Below the pieces are notes generated by a model that ran no database searches, had not been told where the DNA came from, and worked only from the letters and a program-made list of their open reading frames with translations. From NCBI RefSeq assembly GCF_026151395.1, contig NZ_JAMQPV010000004.1, positions 206,298-270,297 of the forward strand: DNA of 64,000 bases, read 5' to 3'. Positions 18,937-28,100 of this stretch are shown here, in pieces. The DNA comes from Leptospira limi (lineage in GTDB: Bacteria; Spirochaetota; Leptospiria; Leptospirales; Leptospiraceae). Both the position numbers and the translations under genes were made by a program. Within the stretch, counting starts at the first letter, position 1; each line of letters begins with the position of its first letter.

Positions 18937-20199
18937 GTGAAACTACGATTCGTTTCCAATTTCATTTTCTGCCTTTGGCTTTTAGGAAGTACAAATCTAT
19001 TGTTTGCACAAGAAACAAAAGCAACAGAGATGGAGTTGGAGGCTGAATCTTTTGAAGAAAGAGGATACCCAAAAAAAGCAAACCTCATACGAGAAAAAAT
19101 CAAACGAATACGAAAGGAAAATTTCCAATCAAATAAGTATAACGATCCAGTTTATATCCCGCCTAACCAAAATCTCCCAACCACGAAGAACGGATCACTT
19201 GAATTTATGAATGGGACATGGGAGTTTGGGTTTCGTTTTTTAAGCCAAAATGCAGAATTTCGTTCTGGTAAGGAATGGGCGTTAGATGATGGCAGAGTTG
19301 CTTTCCAGTCCGGTTCTCCCTATTTCCCAAGATCCCCCATGGGATACCAAAATATCCGCACCCTTCCTTTCCAATCGGAATGGGAAGATACAAGAAAAAA
19401 TTCTAGTACATTCTCCCCAAGGATTTCTTACCAACATAGTTCCAAAAAATGGGGAATTGAATATGTTTATATGCAGTATTCTACCTCTAGGAATTTTTTC
19501 TCGATTGGAGACATTGCAGGTTTCCAATTAGGATTCCAAACAGATCGATTTTATAGCGCTGATCATAAAGTATCTGTATTAGTTCATGATGAATATTCGC
19601 ATAACAAGAGATTTGTGTGGGAATTTGGATTACGGATGGGATCCTTAAATACAAATTCTTCACAAAATTCACAAACATTAGGGCAAACAGGACTATTCCG
19701 AGACACAATCCAATATGTGGCTCCCAGTACTGGTTTTAAATTTGTGCATCAGTTTTTTGAAAATTATTCCTATGAATTGGGTGGAGATATGTTTTTTACA
19801 CCCGCTGGGAATTTAAAGTATAGAAGGGATAGTTTTACAAGTAGTGGAGGTGTGAGCCGATTTGGAGGTGAACGAACCACAACTGATGAAGTGTATTCTT
19901 TATTTTCAGAAAAACGAATTCTAACGACGATTGTTGGATTGAATCTGAATGCCCAATTGAATTGGGTTCCTTCCCCAAATCATAAATTCCATTTGGGTTT
20001 ACAAGCCATCCAATACAATTGGCGGGCCAATGAATCCCAAGCACCAGGACTTCGTGCTTTAAACCAAGAGTCTTATCTAGCGGGTGTTAGGGATTATTAT
20101 GTGAGTTCTGCGTATTATGAAGCAGATGGAGGGAAGGATCGTCCAATGAGGTCCTATGGTATTTCTAATTTGTACTTTGGGTATACTTATGTTTATTAA
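18937..20199 (+). CDS. Predicted outer-membrane beta-barrel protein of unknown function
   Basis: The 420-residue protein begins at GTG 18937, seven bases after speE, with signal peptide MKLRFVSNFIFCLWLLGSTN...FAQE. A short charged helical segment (EESFEERGYPKKANLIREKI-like) follows. The rest alternates polar and aromatic residues in many short strands with frequent Tyr, Phe and Trp (for example WEFGFRFLSQ, KWGIEYVYMQYSTS, HKFHLGLQAIQYNW). It ends NLYFGYTYVY, an aromatic terminus of the kind recognised by the BAM machinery. I infer an outer-membrane barrel; no named family is recognised. The next lipoprotein gene starts inside its last codons. Confidence 0.65.
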   Translation: MKLRFVSNFIFCLWLLGSTNLLFAQETKATEMELEAESFEERGYPKKANLIREKIKRIRKENFQSNKYNDPVYIPPNQNLPTTKNGSLEFMNGTWEFGFRFLSQNAEFRSGKEWALDDGRVAFQSGSPYFPRSPMGYQNIRTLPFQSEWEDTRKNSSTFSPRISYQHSSKKWGIEYVYMQYSTSRNFFSIGDIAGFQLGFQTDRFYSADHKVSVLVHDEYSHNKRFVWEFGLRMGSLNTNSSQNSQTLGQTGLFRDTIQYVAPSTGFKFVHQFFENYSYELGGDMFFTPAGNLKYRRDSFTSSGGVSRFGGERTTTDEVYSLFSEKRILTTIVGLNLNAQLNWVPSPNHKFHLGLQAIQYNWRANESQAPGLRALNQESYLAGVRDYYVSSAYYEADGGKDRPMRSYGISNLYFGYTYVY

Positions 20200-20914
20200 T
20201 CGATTCCTTTTTATTATAAGTTTGTTATCGTTTCTCTTTGGGTTTTTGCATTGTGGAATTTCTTTGCGAGTGTACCGAGTTTTCCCAAATGAAAGGGAAT
20301 ATGATTTTGTAAAAAAAATGGATCATATTTTCATCCAGGTCAAACATGAAAATCGAAGGCAAATGGCAGTGTATGATCCATATTTTTTTGATTCCGAAGC
20401 CTTACAAAATGAATATGGTCCATTATCCTATCTCATTCGAAAAGAACTTTCCATCCGAGAGTCTAGGTACCCATTACTTGTGGAAAGAGGAGGGTCAATC
20501 ATTGTAGAGGAATTCCAATTAGTTTCATTGGATCGTTGTTATAAAAATTTAACTTATGTTCGGTTAAAAGCAAAAATCCAAATCCGAGGTTATGCTGAAG
20601 AAGAAATTAATTATTATGACGAAATTGATTCAAAAGTAACCAATTGTTATTTAACGGGCAGTATCATCACTCTTGTGCCTCTTTTGTGGTATGTACCTTA
20701 TAATGGATTTCGTGGAAACCGCGATGACCAAATCAACCAGTTGGGCCGAAATGCATTGACAGAACTATTCACCCAATTAGAAATACGTTCTGGTTACATT
20801 GAAAAACCTACCGAATCACAAAAGTTAGAGGATCAAAAAATCATTCCGAAACAATCACCCACCAAACAAGAGACAGTGGATCCGAAATTAAAGGAAATTT
20901 TAGAAAGTTTATGA
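20189..20914 (+). CDS. Lipoprotein of unknown function
   Basis: From ATG 20189 the protein is 241 residues: MFINRFLFIISLLSFLFGFL followed by HC, a spirochaete-type lipobox with the lipid-bearing cysteine near residue 22. A longer frame from 20156 would overlap the barrel gene by 44 bases and spoil the signal peptide. The mature part has a hydrophobic patch (YLTGSIITLVPLLWYVPYNG) and a Lys/Gln-rich end; I recognise no family. Its start overlaps the end of the barrel gene by 11 bases, and its stop overlaps the next gene (ATGA), so the genes are translationally coupled and probably work at the same envelope site. Confidence 0.7.
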   Translation: MFINRFLFIISLLSFLFGFLHCGISLRVYRVFPNEREYDFVKKMDHIFIQVKHENRRQMAVYDPYFFDSEALQNEYGPLSYLIRKELSIRESRYPLLVERGGSIIVEEFQLVSLDRCYKNLTYVRLKAKIQIRGYAEEEINYYDEIDSKVTNCYLTGSIITLVPLLWYVPYNGFRGNRDDQINQLGRNALTELFTQLEIRSGYIEKPTESQKLEDQKIIPKQSPTKQETVDPKLKEILESL

Positions 20915-21789
20915 AACAATTTGGATTCATCTTGTCCATTGGAGTTATGGTATTTATTACCAATTGTTATTCATTGGAAAAACCGTATAATTATGGGAAT
21001 CCTTTCCTCCCAAGCCCTGAGTTTTCAGAAGATGATCCACAATTTGAAGAAGGTGAACCGATTTGGATTTTGGACCAAACGGGGAATTGGATTTTTTCGC
21101 TTCCTTCCAAACTGGTATTGTGGAATCGAAAAGCAGACAATCATTATATTTCAAAAGAAACGAAGGAATATTTAATTCGTTATATCAAAGAAAACAATTT
21201 AAGAGATGTAAAAGTTCGTTTTAACCAGTATGCTCCTCTTTCTGAATGGCGTAGACTTTCCAAAAACAAAAACATTAACCCTGTAATCCGATACTTTTTT
21301 GGATCCATCTCTCTTCTTGCATACACGTTTTTGCCAGGTAGATTGTTTGCAGGTACCATTGGTGGTGATCATTATAATTCCTTTACCAATACGATCAATG
21401 TATACTCTGACCTACCTCCCGTTGTGATCCATGAAGGTGGGCATGCAAAGGATTTTTCGCAAAGAGAAAAAAGGACTTTGTATGCGATTGTTTATGCCAT
21501 TCCAGTTGTGGGATCTCTCTACCATGAGGCAAAAGCATCTGACGATGCCTTAAATTATTTTGCAGAAAAAGAAGATCTTGCTCAATTAGACTCTTCTTAT
21601 GAGTTGTTAACACCTGCTTACTCTACTTATGTGGGTGGAGCCATCGGAGATGTGGTAGTAAACCCATTAACGGCTGTCGCTGTCATACCTGGCCATATTT
21701 ATGGTCGGTATAAAAAAAGAGATATCCCGATTGAATTAGAAAAACGAAAACAAAAGAAAAAACTAAAGGAATCAAAATCCATTCCATGA
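20911..21789 (+). CDS. Lipoprotein with HEGGH zinc-metallopeptidase motif
   Basis: The 292-residue protein has signal MKQFGFILSIGVMVFITNC with the lipid-attachment Cys19. A hydrophobic segment near 130-152 precedes VVIHEGGHAKDF, an HExxH zinc-binding motif at residues 174-178. E206 in SLYHEAKASDDA is a plausible third ligand, as in gluzincins. A second hydrophobic segment lies near 191-203. A lipid-anchored metalloprotease is a reasonable inference, but I do not recognise the family and the active site is unproven. It overlaps its neighbours on both sides by four bases (ATGA): the lipoprotein gene before it and pyrF after it. Confidence 0.7.
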   Translation: MKQFGFILSIGVMVFITNCYSLEKPYNYGNPFLPSPEFSEDDPQFEEGEPIWILDQTGNWIFSLPSKLVLWNRKADNHYISKETKEYLIRYIKENNLRDVKVRFNQYAPLSEWRRLSKNKNINPVIRYFFGSISLLAYTFLPGRLFAGTIGGDHYNSFTNTINVYSDLPPVVIHEGGHAKDFSQREKRTLYAIVYAIPVVGSLYHEAKASDDALNYFAEKEDLAQLDSSYELLTPAYSTYVGGAIGDVVVNPLTAVAVIPGHIYGRYKKRDIPIELEKRKQKKKLKESKSIP

Positions 21790-22604
21790 CTTCATTTTTA
21801 ACAAAATTCCATTCCCGAAGAGACAAATTACGATCCCTTTTATGCATTGGAATGGATCCTGAATTGGAAAAATTACCGAAGTCTTGTTTGGATTCAAAAT
21901 CACCTCTTGTGTTTTTTGCAGAAACCATCGTTCGTTACACCCATCTTTATGCAGTCTCTTGGAAACCCAACATTGCCTTTTTTGAACGCCACGGTGCCGA
22001 AGGTTATTTTGCGTTAGAACATACAGTCCACTTAATGAAAGAAATTTCTCCAGAAGTTCCCATTGTGATGGATGCCAAACGCGGAGACCTTGCGAACACG
22101 GCAAAAGAGTATGCAAAGTATTTTTTCCAAACCTTAAAGGTCGATGCCCTCACAGTGAATCCATACATGGGTCGAGATAGCCTTGTTCCCTATTTGGATT
22201 TGGGTGGGTATCTATTTGTTTTAGGGTTAACCTCAAATCCAAGTTCATCTGATTTCCAAAAACTTAGGATTGGGTCCAGTGGTTTGTACGTATACGAAGA
22301 GGTAAGTGACCAAATGGCGCGCCTGGCTGAATCCTATCCTGGCCAATTGGGTTTAGTCGTGGGTGGAACCCATCCCTCTGAAATTGAATCTTTACGTGAC
22401 CGCCACCCTGATTTATGTTTTCTCATCCCTGGTTTTGGAGCACAAGGTGGAGATTTAGAATCCATTATCAAAGCAAGTGGCAAGGAAGCACTTATCAATT
22501 CATCGCGTGGGATCACAATGAGTACGGTTGCTGAAAATTTTGGAGAAGTTTCTAAAAAGAAATCAGAAGAAGTACATTTGCAGATGAACCAACTCTTTCC
22601 TTAA
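21786..22604 (+). CDS. pyrF: Orotidine 5'-phosphate decarboxylase
   Basis: This 272-residue enzyme makes UMP from OMP, the last step of de novo pyrimidine synthesis. It is of the longer 'type 2' class (about 270 residues). CIGMDPELEKLP starts the first strand (D24), K60 lies in SWKPNIAFFE, and the catalytic DAKRGD tetrad region (VMDAKRGDLANTAKEYA, D96-K98-D101) is intact. The phosphate-binding end is LIPGFGAQGGD with a later NSSRGI. It overlaps the HEGGH lipoprotein gene by four bases, so a housekeeping gene is translationally coupled to an envelope-protein run; this is probably genome compaction. Confidence 0.95.
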   Translation: MTSFLTKFHSRRDKLRSLLCIGMDPELEKLPKSCLDSKSPLVFFAETIVRYTHLYAVSWKPNIAFFERHGAEGYFALEHTVHLMKEISPEVPIVMDAKRGDLANTAKEYAKYFFQTLKVDALTVNPYMGRDSLVPYLDLGGYLFVLGLTSNPSSSDFQKLRIGSSGLYVYEEVSDQMARLAESYPGQLGLVVGGTHPSEIESLRDRHPDLCFLIPGFGAQGGDLESIIKASGKEALINSSRGITMSTVAENFGEVSKKKSEEVHLQMNQLFP

Positions 22605-22630
22605 CGGTCTAATCACCATTAGGGAATCAA

Positions 22631-23902
22631 GTGAAAGAAACTTTAGCAATTGTCGGAACTGGAATCGCAGGTTTAGGTTCTGCATACTTTTTAAAAAACG
22701 ATTTTGAATTAACCATTTTTGATCATGCCGATTATATCGGTGGTCATACCAATACAGTCATGGTAGAAGAAGATGGAATCCAAATTCCTATTGATACTGG
22801 GTTTATTGTATTCAACCATGTTACGTATCCAAATTTATTACGTTTATTCCAAACCTTAAATGTTCCGACCAAAAAATCGGATATGTCATTCAGTGTACAA
22901 TTTGATCCCACCAAACTAGAGTTTTGTGGATCTGGACTTTCTGGTTTATTTGCTCAGAAAAGAAATCTCTTCCGTCCTCGGTACTTAAAAATGTTACTTG
23001 AGATCAATCGGTTTAATACGGAAGCACCGAAAATATTGGATAACCCAACTTACGATGATTGGAATTTGGGTCGTTATATGGAAACCTTTGGGTATGGAAA
23101 AGACATTCTCAATTATTATTTGGTTCCTATGAGTTCGGCTGTTTGGTCCACTCCACCAGATTTGATGTTGGAATTCCCTGCCAAATCACTCATCCGATTT
23201 TTTTACAACCATGGATTTTTGGGACTCAATACACAACACCAGTGGTATACAGTTGATGGTGGATCCAAAGAATATGTAAAACGAATCATTCCGCCCATCC
23301 AAAACCGATTCCGATTGAATACACCTGTGCTTGCCGTAAACCGTTTGCCGAATGGAAAAGTGGAACTTGTGTTACCGGAAGGGAAAAAGGAAGTATTTGA
23401 CAAAGTCCTTCTTGCAACACATGGGCATATTTCCGCTAAATTACTAGGGAACCCAACAAAACTCGAAAAAGAATTACTCCCTCTCTATAAATACCAACAC
23501 AATACAGCGACCTTACATACTGATGATTCCGATATGCCATCTATCAAATCCTGTTGGTCGAGTTGGAATTATAAAATCACTGAATCAAACAGTGGAAAAT
23601 TGGAACCGTACACCATCTATTGGATGAATCGTTTACAAAATGTATCCAAAAAGAAGAATTATTTTGTAACAATCAATGATCCAGGTCGTGTGAAACAAAG
23701 CCATACAATCAAAAAAATTGATTACGAACATCCATTGTTTTCGGTCGAAGCGTCTCTTGGTCAAAATCGTTTGCCCATGTTAAATGAAGATGGGCCAATT
23801 TATTATGCAGGTGCTTATTTTAGATATGGATTCCATGAAGATGGATTTTTGTCTGCAGTGAATGTATCAAAAAGTATTTTAAAAAGAGACCCATGGACTT
23901 AA
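22631..23902 (+). CDS. FAD-dependent amine-oxidase-like oxidoreductase of the cyclopropane lipid operon
   Basis: This 423-residue flavoprotein starts at GTG 22631 with AGGGAA ten bases upstream. The N-terminal dinucleotide fold reads AIVGTGIAGLGSAYFL (GxGxxG at 9-14), followed by FDHADYIGGHTNTV, the second FAD motif. The C-terminal FAD contact is GAYFRYGFHEDGFLSAVNVS. Homologues usually sit beside DUF1365 and cyclopropane-fatty-acid synthase genes, as here, and are implicated in modifying lipid acyl chains (family knowledge; the precise reaction is uncertain). Its stop overlaps the DUF1365 start by ten bases. Confidence 0.88.
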   Translation: MKETLAIVGTGIAGLGSAYFLKNDFELTIFDHADYIGGHTNTVMVEEDGIQIPIDTGFIVFNHVTYPNLLRLFQTLNVPTKKSDMSFSVQFDPTKLEFCGSGLSGLFAQKRNLFRPRYLKMLLEINRFNTEAPKILDNPTYDDWNLGRYMETFGYGKDILNYYLVPMSSAVWSTPPDLMLEFPAKSLIRFFYNHGFLGLNTQHQWYTVDGGSKEYVKRIIPPIQNRFRLNTPVLAVNRLPNGKVELVLPEGKKEVFDKVLLATHGHISAKLLGNPTKLEKELLPLYKYQHNTATLHTDDSDMPSIKSCWSSWNYKITESNSGKLEPYTIYWMNRLQNVSKKKNYFVTINDPGRVKQSHTIKKIDYEHPLFSVEASLGQNRLPMLNEDGPIYYAGAYFRYGFHEDGFLSAVNVSKSILKRDPWT

Positions 23903-24714
23903 ATTCCTGTATGTATGAAGCGGACGTATTTCATATGCGTACCGCTCCCACACAAAACAAATTCCAGTATAAAATATTTAATTTTTATTTGGACTTGGAA
24001 GAAATTGATAACTTGGCGAAGTCTAGTTTGTTGTTTTCCAGGAATCGGTGGAATCTGTTTTCTTTTTATGACAAAGACCACTTACAATTCGGAAAAGAAT
24101 CCATTTATGAAAATGTTAAAACGTTTTTGGAAGCTTCGGGTGTCAAAGGACCAATTGGCAAAATTTTTCTCTTAACAAATCTAAGAGTTTTGGGTTATGT
24201 GTTCAATCCTGTTAGTTTTTACTTTTGTTTTGATACATTGGGGAAACCACTTGTTGCCATAGCAGAAGTAGGGAATACCTTTGGGGAAATCAAACCATAC
24301 ATTGGTACATTCCAAACAGGGAAGGGAACCATTGCAGATCCCGAGGTTTTCATACGAGAACCAAAGAACTTTTATGTCTCCCCATTTATCCCATTAGATT
24401 CCGAATTTGAATTTCGATTGAATGTACCCAATGAAAAATTACAGATTGGAGTCGACTCTTATGAGGATGGGAAACGAATTTTGATTACGTCCTTTATAGG
24501 AAAAAAAATTCGCTTTCGATCGAAATACTTATTAAAACTTTTCATCCAATTTCCAATTATTACCGTCAAAATAATAACATTGATTCATTGGCAAGCATTC
24601 AAGTTGTGGATCAAAAAAATCCCTTACATAAAGAAACACCAAAACTTAGAGAAACAAACAGGAGTTCCCCTTGGAAAAATCAGCGAACCAGTCCCTTTTA
24701 CAAGAAACGATTGA
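23893..24714 (+). CDS. DUF1365 domain protein
   Basis: The 273-residue protein has the DUF1365 signature: YEADVFHMRTAPTQNKFQYK at the start, LLTNLRVLGYVFNPVSFYFC in the middle (about 95-114), VAEVGNTFGE, and KNFYVSPFIPLDSEFEF. The function is not established; it is almost always found between an FAD oxidoreductase and a cyclopropane synthase, as in this window, so a role in lipid acyl modification is inferred. The C-terminal part (about 215-250) is hydrophobic and basic, suggesting membrane association. It overlaps both neighbours. Confidence 0.9.
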   Translation: MDLNSCMYEADVFHMRTAPTQNKFQYKIFNFYLDLEEIDNLAKSSLLFSRNRWNLFSFYDKDHLQFGKESIYENVKTFLEASGVKGPIGKIFLLTNLRVLGYVFNPVSFYFCFDTLGKPLVAIAEVGNTFGEIKPYIGTFQTGKGTIADPEVFIREPKNFYVSPFIPLDSEFEFRLNVPNEKLQIGVDSYEDGKRILITSFIGKKIRFRSKYLLKLFIQFPIITVKIITLIHWQAFKLWIKKIPYIKKHQNLEKQTGVPLGKISEPVPFTRND

Positions 24715-25984
24715 TTCAGAGCTTTTTAGTGAACTAAAGGATAAGTCGGTAACCGAACAATATCCTATTTACAGGAAAATATTTTTTAAAGCGATGAGTT
24801 CCATGAAACGTGGATCACTTCGAATGATTCTCCCAAATGGAGAACAATTGATATTAGGTGATGCCAACAGTAATTATGAACCAAAGTTTCACTCGGCACT
24901 GATCCATGTTAAAAATCCTGTATTCTTCAAGAAATCAGTGTTACATGGTGACATTGGATTTTCCGAATCTTATTTAACTGGAGATTGGGATACAGATTCC
25001 ATTGAGAATGTAATTTCATGGTTCATATTAAATGTGGACGATGCTCCTAATTTATCTGGCGCTAAGAAAAAACTTTTCCATTTAGATTTATTCAATTTGG
25101 GAAATAAGTTCTTACATTTTCTCCGAAGGAATACACTAACTGGAAGTAAAAAGAATATTGTGGAACATTATGATTTAGGGAATAGTTTTTATAAGTTATT
25201 CCTTGATCCTACAATGACATATAGTTCTGCTTATTTTGAATCTCTCGACCAGTCACTGGAAGAAGCACAAACGATCAAAGTTGATAAACTTTGCCAAAAG
25301 TTAAAACTAAATCCAAAAGATCATTTATTGGAAATTGGAAGTGGATGGGGATTTTTATCCATACATGCAGCAAAAAACTATGGATGTAAGGTAACTACTG
25401 TTACGTTATCTGAAGAACAATACAAATTTGCGAAGGAAAGGATTGAAAAAGAAGGTTTATCCGACAAAATTGAAATTCGAATCCAAGATTATCGTAAAAT
25501 TGAAGGAAAATTTACAAAATTAGTATCAGTTGAGATGTTAGAAGCAGTAGGAGATGCATTTTACGAAACCTTCTTTCAAAAATGCCAAGATTTACTCACA
25601 CAAGATGGAATCATGGCTTTACAAGTGATCACTTGCCCGGATGCTCGGTTCACTTCTTTTAAAAAGGGAATTGATTTTATTCAAAAACATATCTTCCCAG
25701 GATCACTTCTCCCGTCCATAGGCCGAATGAACCAAGCCATTAATCGTACTGGTGACATGTATCTTCACAATTTAGAAGATATGGGACTCAGTTATGCAAA
25801 AACACTTCGTTTGTGGTTAAAAGCTTTTGAGGAAAACCTAACAGAAGTGAGAAACCAAGGATATAGCGAAACCTTTATCCGTAAGTGGAGATACTATTTA
25901 GCATATTGTGCAGCTGCCTTCCAAATGAGAAACATCAGCGTTGTACAATCTGTTTATGTAAGACCCAACAATTTAAATATCTAA
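24671..25984 (+). CDS. cfa: Cyclopropane-fatty-acyl-phospholipid synthase family protein
   Basis: This 437-residue SAM-dependent enzyme transfers a methylene group to double bonds of phospholipid acyl chains. The lipid-binding N-terminal domain covers residues 30-150. The core signature EHYDLGNSFYKLFLDPTMTY lies at 165-184, SAM motif I LLEIGSGWGFLS at 219-230, and VSVEMLEAVGDAFYETFF and LQVITCPD follow further on. The start is TTG 24671, six bases after GGAG and 44 bases inside the DUF1365 gene. This is unusual but well supported by the ribosome site; ATG alternatives cut into the conserved domain. A hairpin terminator follows the stop. Confidence 0.93.
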   Translation: MEKSANQSLLQETIDSELFSELKDKSVTEQYPIYRKIFFKAMSSMKRGSLRMILPNGEQLILGDANSNYEPKFHSALIHVKNPVFFKKSVLHGDIGFSESYLTGDWDTDSIENVISWFILNVDDAPNLSGAKKKLFHLDLFNLGNKFLHFLRRNTLTGSKKNIVEHYDLGNSFYKLFLDPTMTYSSAYFESLDQSLEEAQTIKVDKLCQKLKLNPKDHLLEIGSGWGFLSIHAAKNYGCKVTTVTLSEEQYKFAKERIEKEGLSDKIEIRIQDYRKIEGKFTKLVSVEMLEAVGDAFYETFFQKCQDLLTQDGIMALQVITCPDARFTSFKKGIDFIQKHIFPGSLLPSIGRMNQAINRTGDMYLHNLEDMGLSYAKTLRLWLKAFEENLTEVRNQGYSETFIRKWRYYLAYCAAAFQMRNISVVQSVYVRPNNLNI

Positions 25985-25995
25985 ATCAAAACCAA

Positions 25996-26036
25996 TCCCA
26001 ATGGCAGGTTATTATTTCCATCCATTGGGATTTTAT
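25996..26036 (+). terminator. Rho-independent terminator after cfa operon
   Basis: TCCCAATGG (25996-26004) pairs perfectly with CCATTGGGA (26022-26030), followed by TTTTATTCC. The loop is 17 bases. It closes the FAD oxidoreductase-DUF1365-cfa transcript. Confidence 0.75.
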
Positions 26037-26087
26037 TCCTTAAAAAACATCTTGCCAAACTAAGCTTCAAAACGTATTTCTCTGTCT

Positions 26088-26534
26088 ATGAGAGAAACCA
26101 AGTCTATATTTACATTTGATGAACCAATTGAACGTTTATGGTCGGCGGTCACCGTTTATGAAGTGTTAGTGCATTGGTTGGCAGATGAAGTGCGTGGTAG
26201 ACCAAAAGTAGGAGGGGAGTTTTCTTGGACTTGGAAACTTGGACTTGAAGGCAATTTCACTTCGCATGGAATTTATAAAAAAATAGAACCTCTTCGTGAA
26301 CTTGTAATGGAGTGGAAAGACCATCCAGCAGGAAATGTATTTTTACAATTGATTTTCGAAGTAATCTCGCAAAACCAATCCAGGCTAACGATAATTAATG
26401 GAGGATTTCCTGATAACGATTCATCAAATGTTTGGTTGGAAAGTGCAAAAGAAGCTTGGGATGGACAAGCTGTCCTCTTAAAAGAATTTTTAAAACAGAA
26501 TCCAGATATCAGCAAATTTATGAAAAAAACTTGA
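26088..26534 (+). CDS. SRPBCC / AHSA1-like protein
   Basis: The 148-residue soluble protein has the AHSA1/START-like pattern: an opening strand with IFTFDEPIERLWSAVTVYEV, a buried W near VHWLADEVRGRPKVGGEFSW, repeated strands (YKKIEPLRELVMEWKDHP) and a long C-terminal helix (WLESAKEAWDGQAVLLKEFL). Such proteins bind hydrophobic ligands or, in eukaryotes, activate Hsp90; the bacterial role is generally unknown. It stands alone, after the cfa terminator. Confidence 0.8.
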   Translation: MRETKSIFTFDEPIERLWSAVTVYEVLVHWLADEVRGRPKVGGEFSWTWKLGLEGNFTSHGIYKKIEPLRELVMEWKDHPAGNVFLQLIFEVISQNQSRLTIINGGFPDNDSSNVWLESAKEAWDGQAVLLKEFLKQNPDISKFMKKT

Positions 26535-26592
26535 TCTCTCGACCCTTTCTAAAATCCTGGTAAAAGTAAGGGTTGTTAAGGAGGGTTGGAAG

Positions 26593-26955
26593 ATGGAATA
26601 TCCTGAACTGGAATCTTATTTCCAGAAATTAACTGATATAACAGACCGTATCGCAATGATGAACAATCATTTTGATGCGACACCTGAGATCGACATACCA
26701 CAGTTATTTGAATTGTTTGATGACATTCAATCAAAGGATTGGGAAAACACTGATAGAGAGTATTATGAACTCTTTACTAGTTATTTCACATTCCATGTGA
26801 AGACAGTGGAAGAAATCATCCAAGAAGCACGTGAAATCTTAAATCCAGAAAATAGAGAACACGTGAAAAAATTAGTAAGCCACGTTCGTAAGGCTGATGA
26901 TTGGTTCCTAAGTCTCAAAAAGAAACGCAAACTTGCTCGTACACAAGTAGCATAA
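26593..26955 (+). CDS. Hypothetical helical cytosolic protein
   Basis: The 120-residue protein has a strong GGAGGG-type ribosome site just before its ATG. It is acidic, predicted mostly helical, with no signal peptide or membrane segment, and ends in a basic stretch (SLKKKRKLARTQVA). I recognise no family or motif. It is followed by an 8-bp hairpin, which argues for an independent short transcript. Confidence 0.65.
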   Translation: MEYPELESYFQKLTDITDRIAMMNNHFDATPEIDIPQLFELFDDIQSKDWENTDREYYELFTSYFTFHVKTVEEIIQEAREILNPENREHVKKLVSHVRKADDWFLSLKKKRKLARTQVA

Positions 26956-26962
26956 TCATTAA

Positions 26963-26988
26963 CTCCCTCATTCGAAAGTCTGAGGGAG
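26963..26988 (+). terminator. Possible terminator hairpin
   Basis: CTCCCTCA (26963-26970) pairs with TGAGGGAG (26981-26988) around a 10-base loop. The downstream sequence has only scattered T, so this is a weaker terminator than the others in the window. Confidence 0.5.
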
Positions 26989-27038
26989 GTATCTCAATTC
27001 GCTTTACATTTTAATCCGTTTCCTTTCTCCTTTCAGAT

Positions 27039-28100
27039 ATGCTCAAGGCACGGTTCCTTTTTTATCCAATTTACCTTTTGATTTTTTTGTTTTTAGTGGA
27101 TTCTATCTTCAGGATCCCATACATCCAAACACTTGCCAAAATTGACTTAACAGCTGTTAATTATAAAGCCAAATCAGATTTTTTAGAAAAATTATTAAAA
27201 GAGAAACCCGGTGTAAACTCTCCTAAAACGAAAAAAATCATGCTGATTTTAGGATCTTCAAGATTGTTGTATTTTGATTATGATGAGTTAGTATCTTTTT
27301 ATCCAGATTGGGAAATTTACAATTTATCTTCGGCAGTCACAACTCCAGCCTATTATGATTTCCAACTCACAAAAATATTAGATGCAGGTATCAAACCTGA
27401 CCTTGTGATCATGGAAACTGATCCAAACCAATTCAATCAAAACTCTGTTTTCAAAAGTTCGAATTTAACTTATAGTTTTGATTTGGGTTATGTTCTTTCT
27501 AATTTATCTTTGTTTGGAAAAGACCATGTTTCCTTTTATCTTGGTCGTAAACTTTTTGCGGTCGGAACATATAAACCTTATTTAGACCAAATGTGGAAAA
27601 ATTACAAAAATCCATATTTAGATAATGTTCTAGGAATGCACAAGTCAACGTATGATTATATAATTTCTCATAATGGAAATGGTTTGTCTCCCATTGATAA
27701 TTACATGGAAAAGGATTCCAACGCACTTCTTTTAACAAGCCATAGAACACTTGATTGGTTATTTGCATCTTACCAAAGGAGTAATATGCAATTTGGATTT
27801 TATGAAAAAATTCTCAACCGATTACAAGAGGAAAAAATCAAAGCAGTCATTGTATGGCCTTTGTCATCTCCTGATTTTGAATCATTGATGGAAAAAGAAT
27901 CTCTTGTGAAAACATGGGAAACGGAAATTGATTCCATTACCAAAGATCATAACTACTCGATTTTAAAATTGAAACATGATCCTTCTTATAATTGTAATGC
28001 CTTTGCTGATGGTGGACACGTTGCCAAAGATTGTTATAGAAGTTTAATGCGTTCTATTTTATTGGAATACTTTCGTAGGTATGAGCCAAATCGTTTGTAA
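27039..28100 (+). CDS. DUF1574-type SGNH-like envelope protein
   Basis: The 353-residue protein has an N-terminal membrane anchor (about residues 7-27) and a large exported domain. MLILGSSRLLYFD (68-80) is the block I of an SGNH hydrolase (GSS in place of GDS), and D324-H327 in ADGGHVAKD is the matching DxxH near the C-terminus, so a Ser-Asp-His triad is possible. DUF1574 proteins are especially numerous in Leptospira (family knowledge) and are thought to act on surface glycans, but no activity is established to my knowledge. Its 3' end overlaps the convergent metallopeptidase gene by 47 bases. A second protein of the same plan is at 33441-35006. Confidence 0.75.
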   Translation: MLKARFLFYPIYLLIFLFLVDSIFRIPYIQTLAKIDLTAVNYKAKSDFLEKLLKEKPGVNSPKTKKIMLILGSSRLLYFDYDELVSFYPDWEIYNLSSAVTTPAYYDFQLTKILDAGIKPDLVIMETDPNQFNQNSVFKSSNLTYSFDLGYVLSNLSLFGKDHVSFYLGRKLFAVGTYKPYLDQMWKNYKNPYLDNVLGMHKSTYDYIISHNGNGLSPIDNYMEKDSNALLLTSHRTLDWLFASYQRSNMQFGFYEKILNRLQEEKIKAVIVWPLSSPDFESLMEKESLVKTWETEIDSITKDHNYSILKLKHDPSYNCNAFADGGHVAKDCYRSLMRSILLEYFRRYEPNRL

